Assembly: GCA_030528605.1 (NCBI GenBank)
Contig: JAUMYO010000009.1
Span: 1-46,315, forward strand
Reading direction: 5' to 3'
Source: Peptostreptococcaceae bacterium
GTDB lineage: Bacteria > Bacillota > Clostridia > Peptostreptococcales > Filifactoraceae
DNA: 46,315 nt
How positions within the stretch are numbered: the stretch's first letter is position 1; every line of letters starts with the position of its first letter. Shown piece after piece: positions 45,818-46,315 of the stretch. The notes under the pieces are model-generated. The model was not told where the DNA came from and made no database searches. It saw nothing but the letters and a program-made list of their open reading frames with translations. The position numbers and the translations under genes are program-made.

Positions 45818-46315
45818 CTATTTCCCGTGTTCATCGATGCGCGTATTCGCATTATGCTGAATAAACGGATTCGGATAATTGATAACAAGTATTCGTACTT
45901 TCTTGTTGGTGCTATTCTCCCAGTTGTGAGGAACTTTGGAATCCAAATAGGCAGAGTCTTCCGGATACATTTCATACACTTTGTTTTTGTAATGCAAAGT
46001 TAAGATCCCTTCAAGAACATAAATAAATTCTACACCCTCATGAACATAGGTTTTTACATGATCGTTATCCGATGAGGGCCATAATTCGTAGATCCGAGGC
46101 AAAAATCTTGCTTCTTCAAGATTTCTTGCCAAATAAAATTGGACGTATTTTGTGTTGACGGATCCTATTTGGCGGTCGTAGCTTCGTATGACCGGTTCTT
46201 CATCACGGCTCGATTTTTTGGGTACATTAAAAAAACTGTTCATATCCATGTCTAAGATCTTTGTGATCTTTTGAAGCGAATCGATCGCAATGGATGTCAT
46301 GCCTCGCTCAAATTG
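45818..46315 (-). CDS. XRE-family regulator with C-terminal cupin domain (partial, 5' end outside window)
   Basis: The visible 165 residues are the end of a helix-turn-helix domain (QFERGMTSIAIDSLQKITKILDMDMNSFF) joined to a cupin. The cupin has its first motif at THVHEGVEF-like YVHEGVEFIYVLEGILTLHY and its second at VPHNWENS with a conserved His. Proteins of this layout are transcriptional regulators that often sense small molecules such as polyamines or amino acids. The frame is open to the window edge, so the start is outside; the ATG at 46300 is inside the DNA-binding domain and is not the start. It is separated from the LCP gene by a terminator. The target genes cannot be seen. Confidence 0.9.
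   Translation of the reverse strand, partial: QFERGMTSIAIDSLQKITKILDMDMNSFFNVPKKSSRDEEPVIRSYDRQIGSVNTKYVQFYLARNLEEARFLPRIYELWPSSDNDHVKTYVHEGVEFIYVLEGILTLHYKNKVYEMYPEDSAYLDSKVPHNWENSTNKKVRILVINYPNPFIQHNANTRIDEHGK

Overview
The window is a 46.3 kb chromosomal segment of a low-to-moderate GC (roughly 37-40% by eye) Gram-positive anaerobe, most likely class Clostridia (Bacillota). The evidence is the classic Firmicute order rnc-smc-ftsY-ylxM-ffh-rpsP-khpA-rimM-trmD-rplS, a HrcA-type CIRCE operator before groESL, a CggR-controlled glycolytic operon preceded by rpoN, strong AGGAGG ribosome sites, and genes for fermenting 2-oxo acids (IorAB plus a phosphate acyltransferase). Nearly everything reads on the minus strand; the only clear plus-strand gene is an EamA-type transporter at 34.2-35.2 kb.

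Layout. 1-1680: mobile DNA, namely a decayed chimeric transposase and an IS630-family element whose transposase is split in two frames at a seven-A slippery site. 1.8-15.3 kb: translation, protein export and chromosome maintenance genes, with recX inserted in the khpA-rimM interval, then a CD1247-type zinc-ribbon protein, EF-P and a lone prepilin. 15.3-17.4 kb: groES-groEL under CIRCE. 17.4-24.7 kb: a three-gene unit made of a giant (about 1637 aa) multidomain protein, a lactate/malate-dehydrogenase-like protein and a flavodoxin-fold Fe-S-type flavoprotein. 24.8-28.1 kb: ptb-like, iorA, iorB. 28.4-34 kb: ftsK, mnmH (selU), rimO, pgsA. 34.2-35.2 kb: EamA transporter. 35.4-42.5 kb: cggR-gap-pgk-tpiA-gpmI-eno with a readable CggR operator. 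42.7-46.3 kb: rpoN, a LytR-CpsA-Psr protein and a partial XRE-cupin regulator.

How the genes work together. Most of the window is housekeeping: signal-recognition-particle targeting, ribosome maturation, chromosome segregation and lower glycolysis. The accessory metabolism points to 2-oxo acid oxidation to acyl-CoA with energy recovery through an acyl phosphate, and to a selenium-using tRNA modification. The best candidate for an undescribed system is the 17.4-24.7 kb trio. Its giant protein joins an HD hydrolase-like domain, a long helical-repeat region, a NadD-like nucleotidyltransferase, a GNAT-like region and a phosphoribosyltransferase-like domain, and it sits with two redox proteins. 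I infer nucleotide-cofactor chemistry, but the substrate cannot be read from sequence.

Limits. Functions are assigned by motif recognition without database searches. Promoters and terminators are pattern calls. Repeat and terminal-repeat boundaries were aligned by eye.
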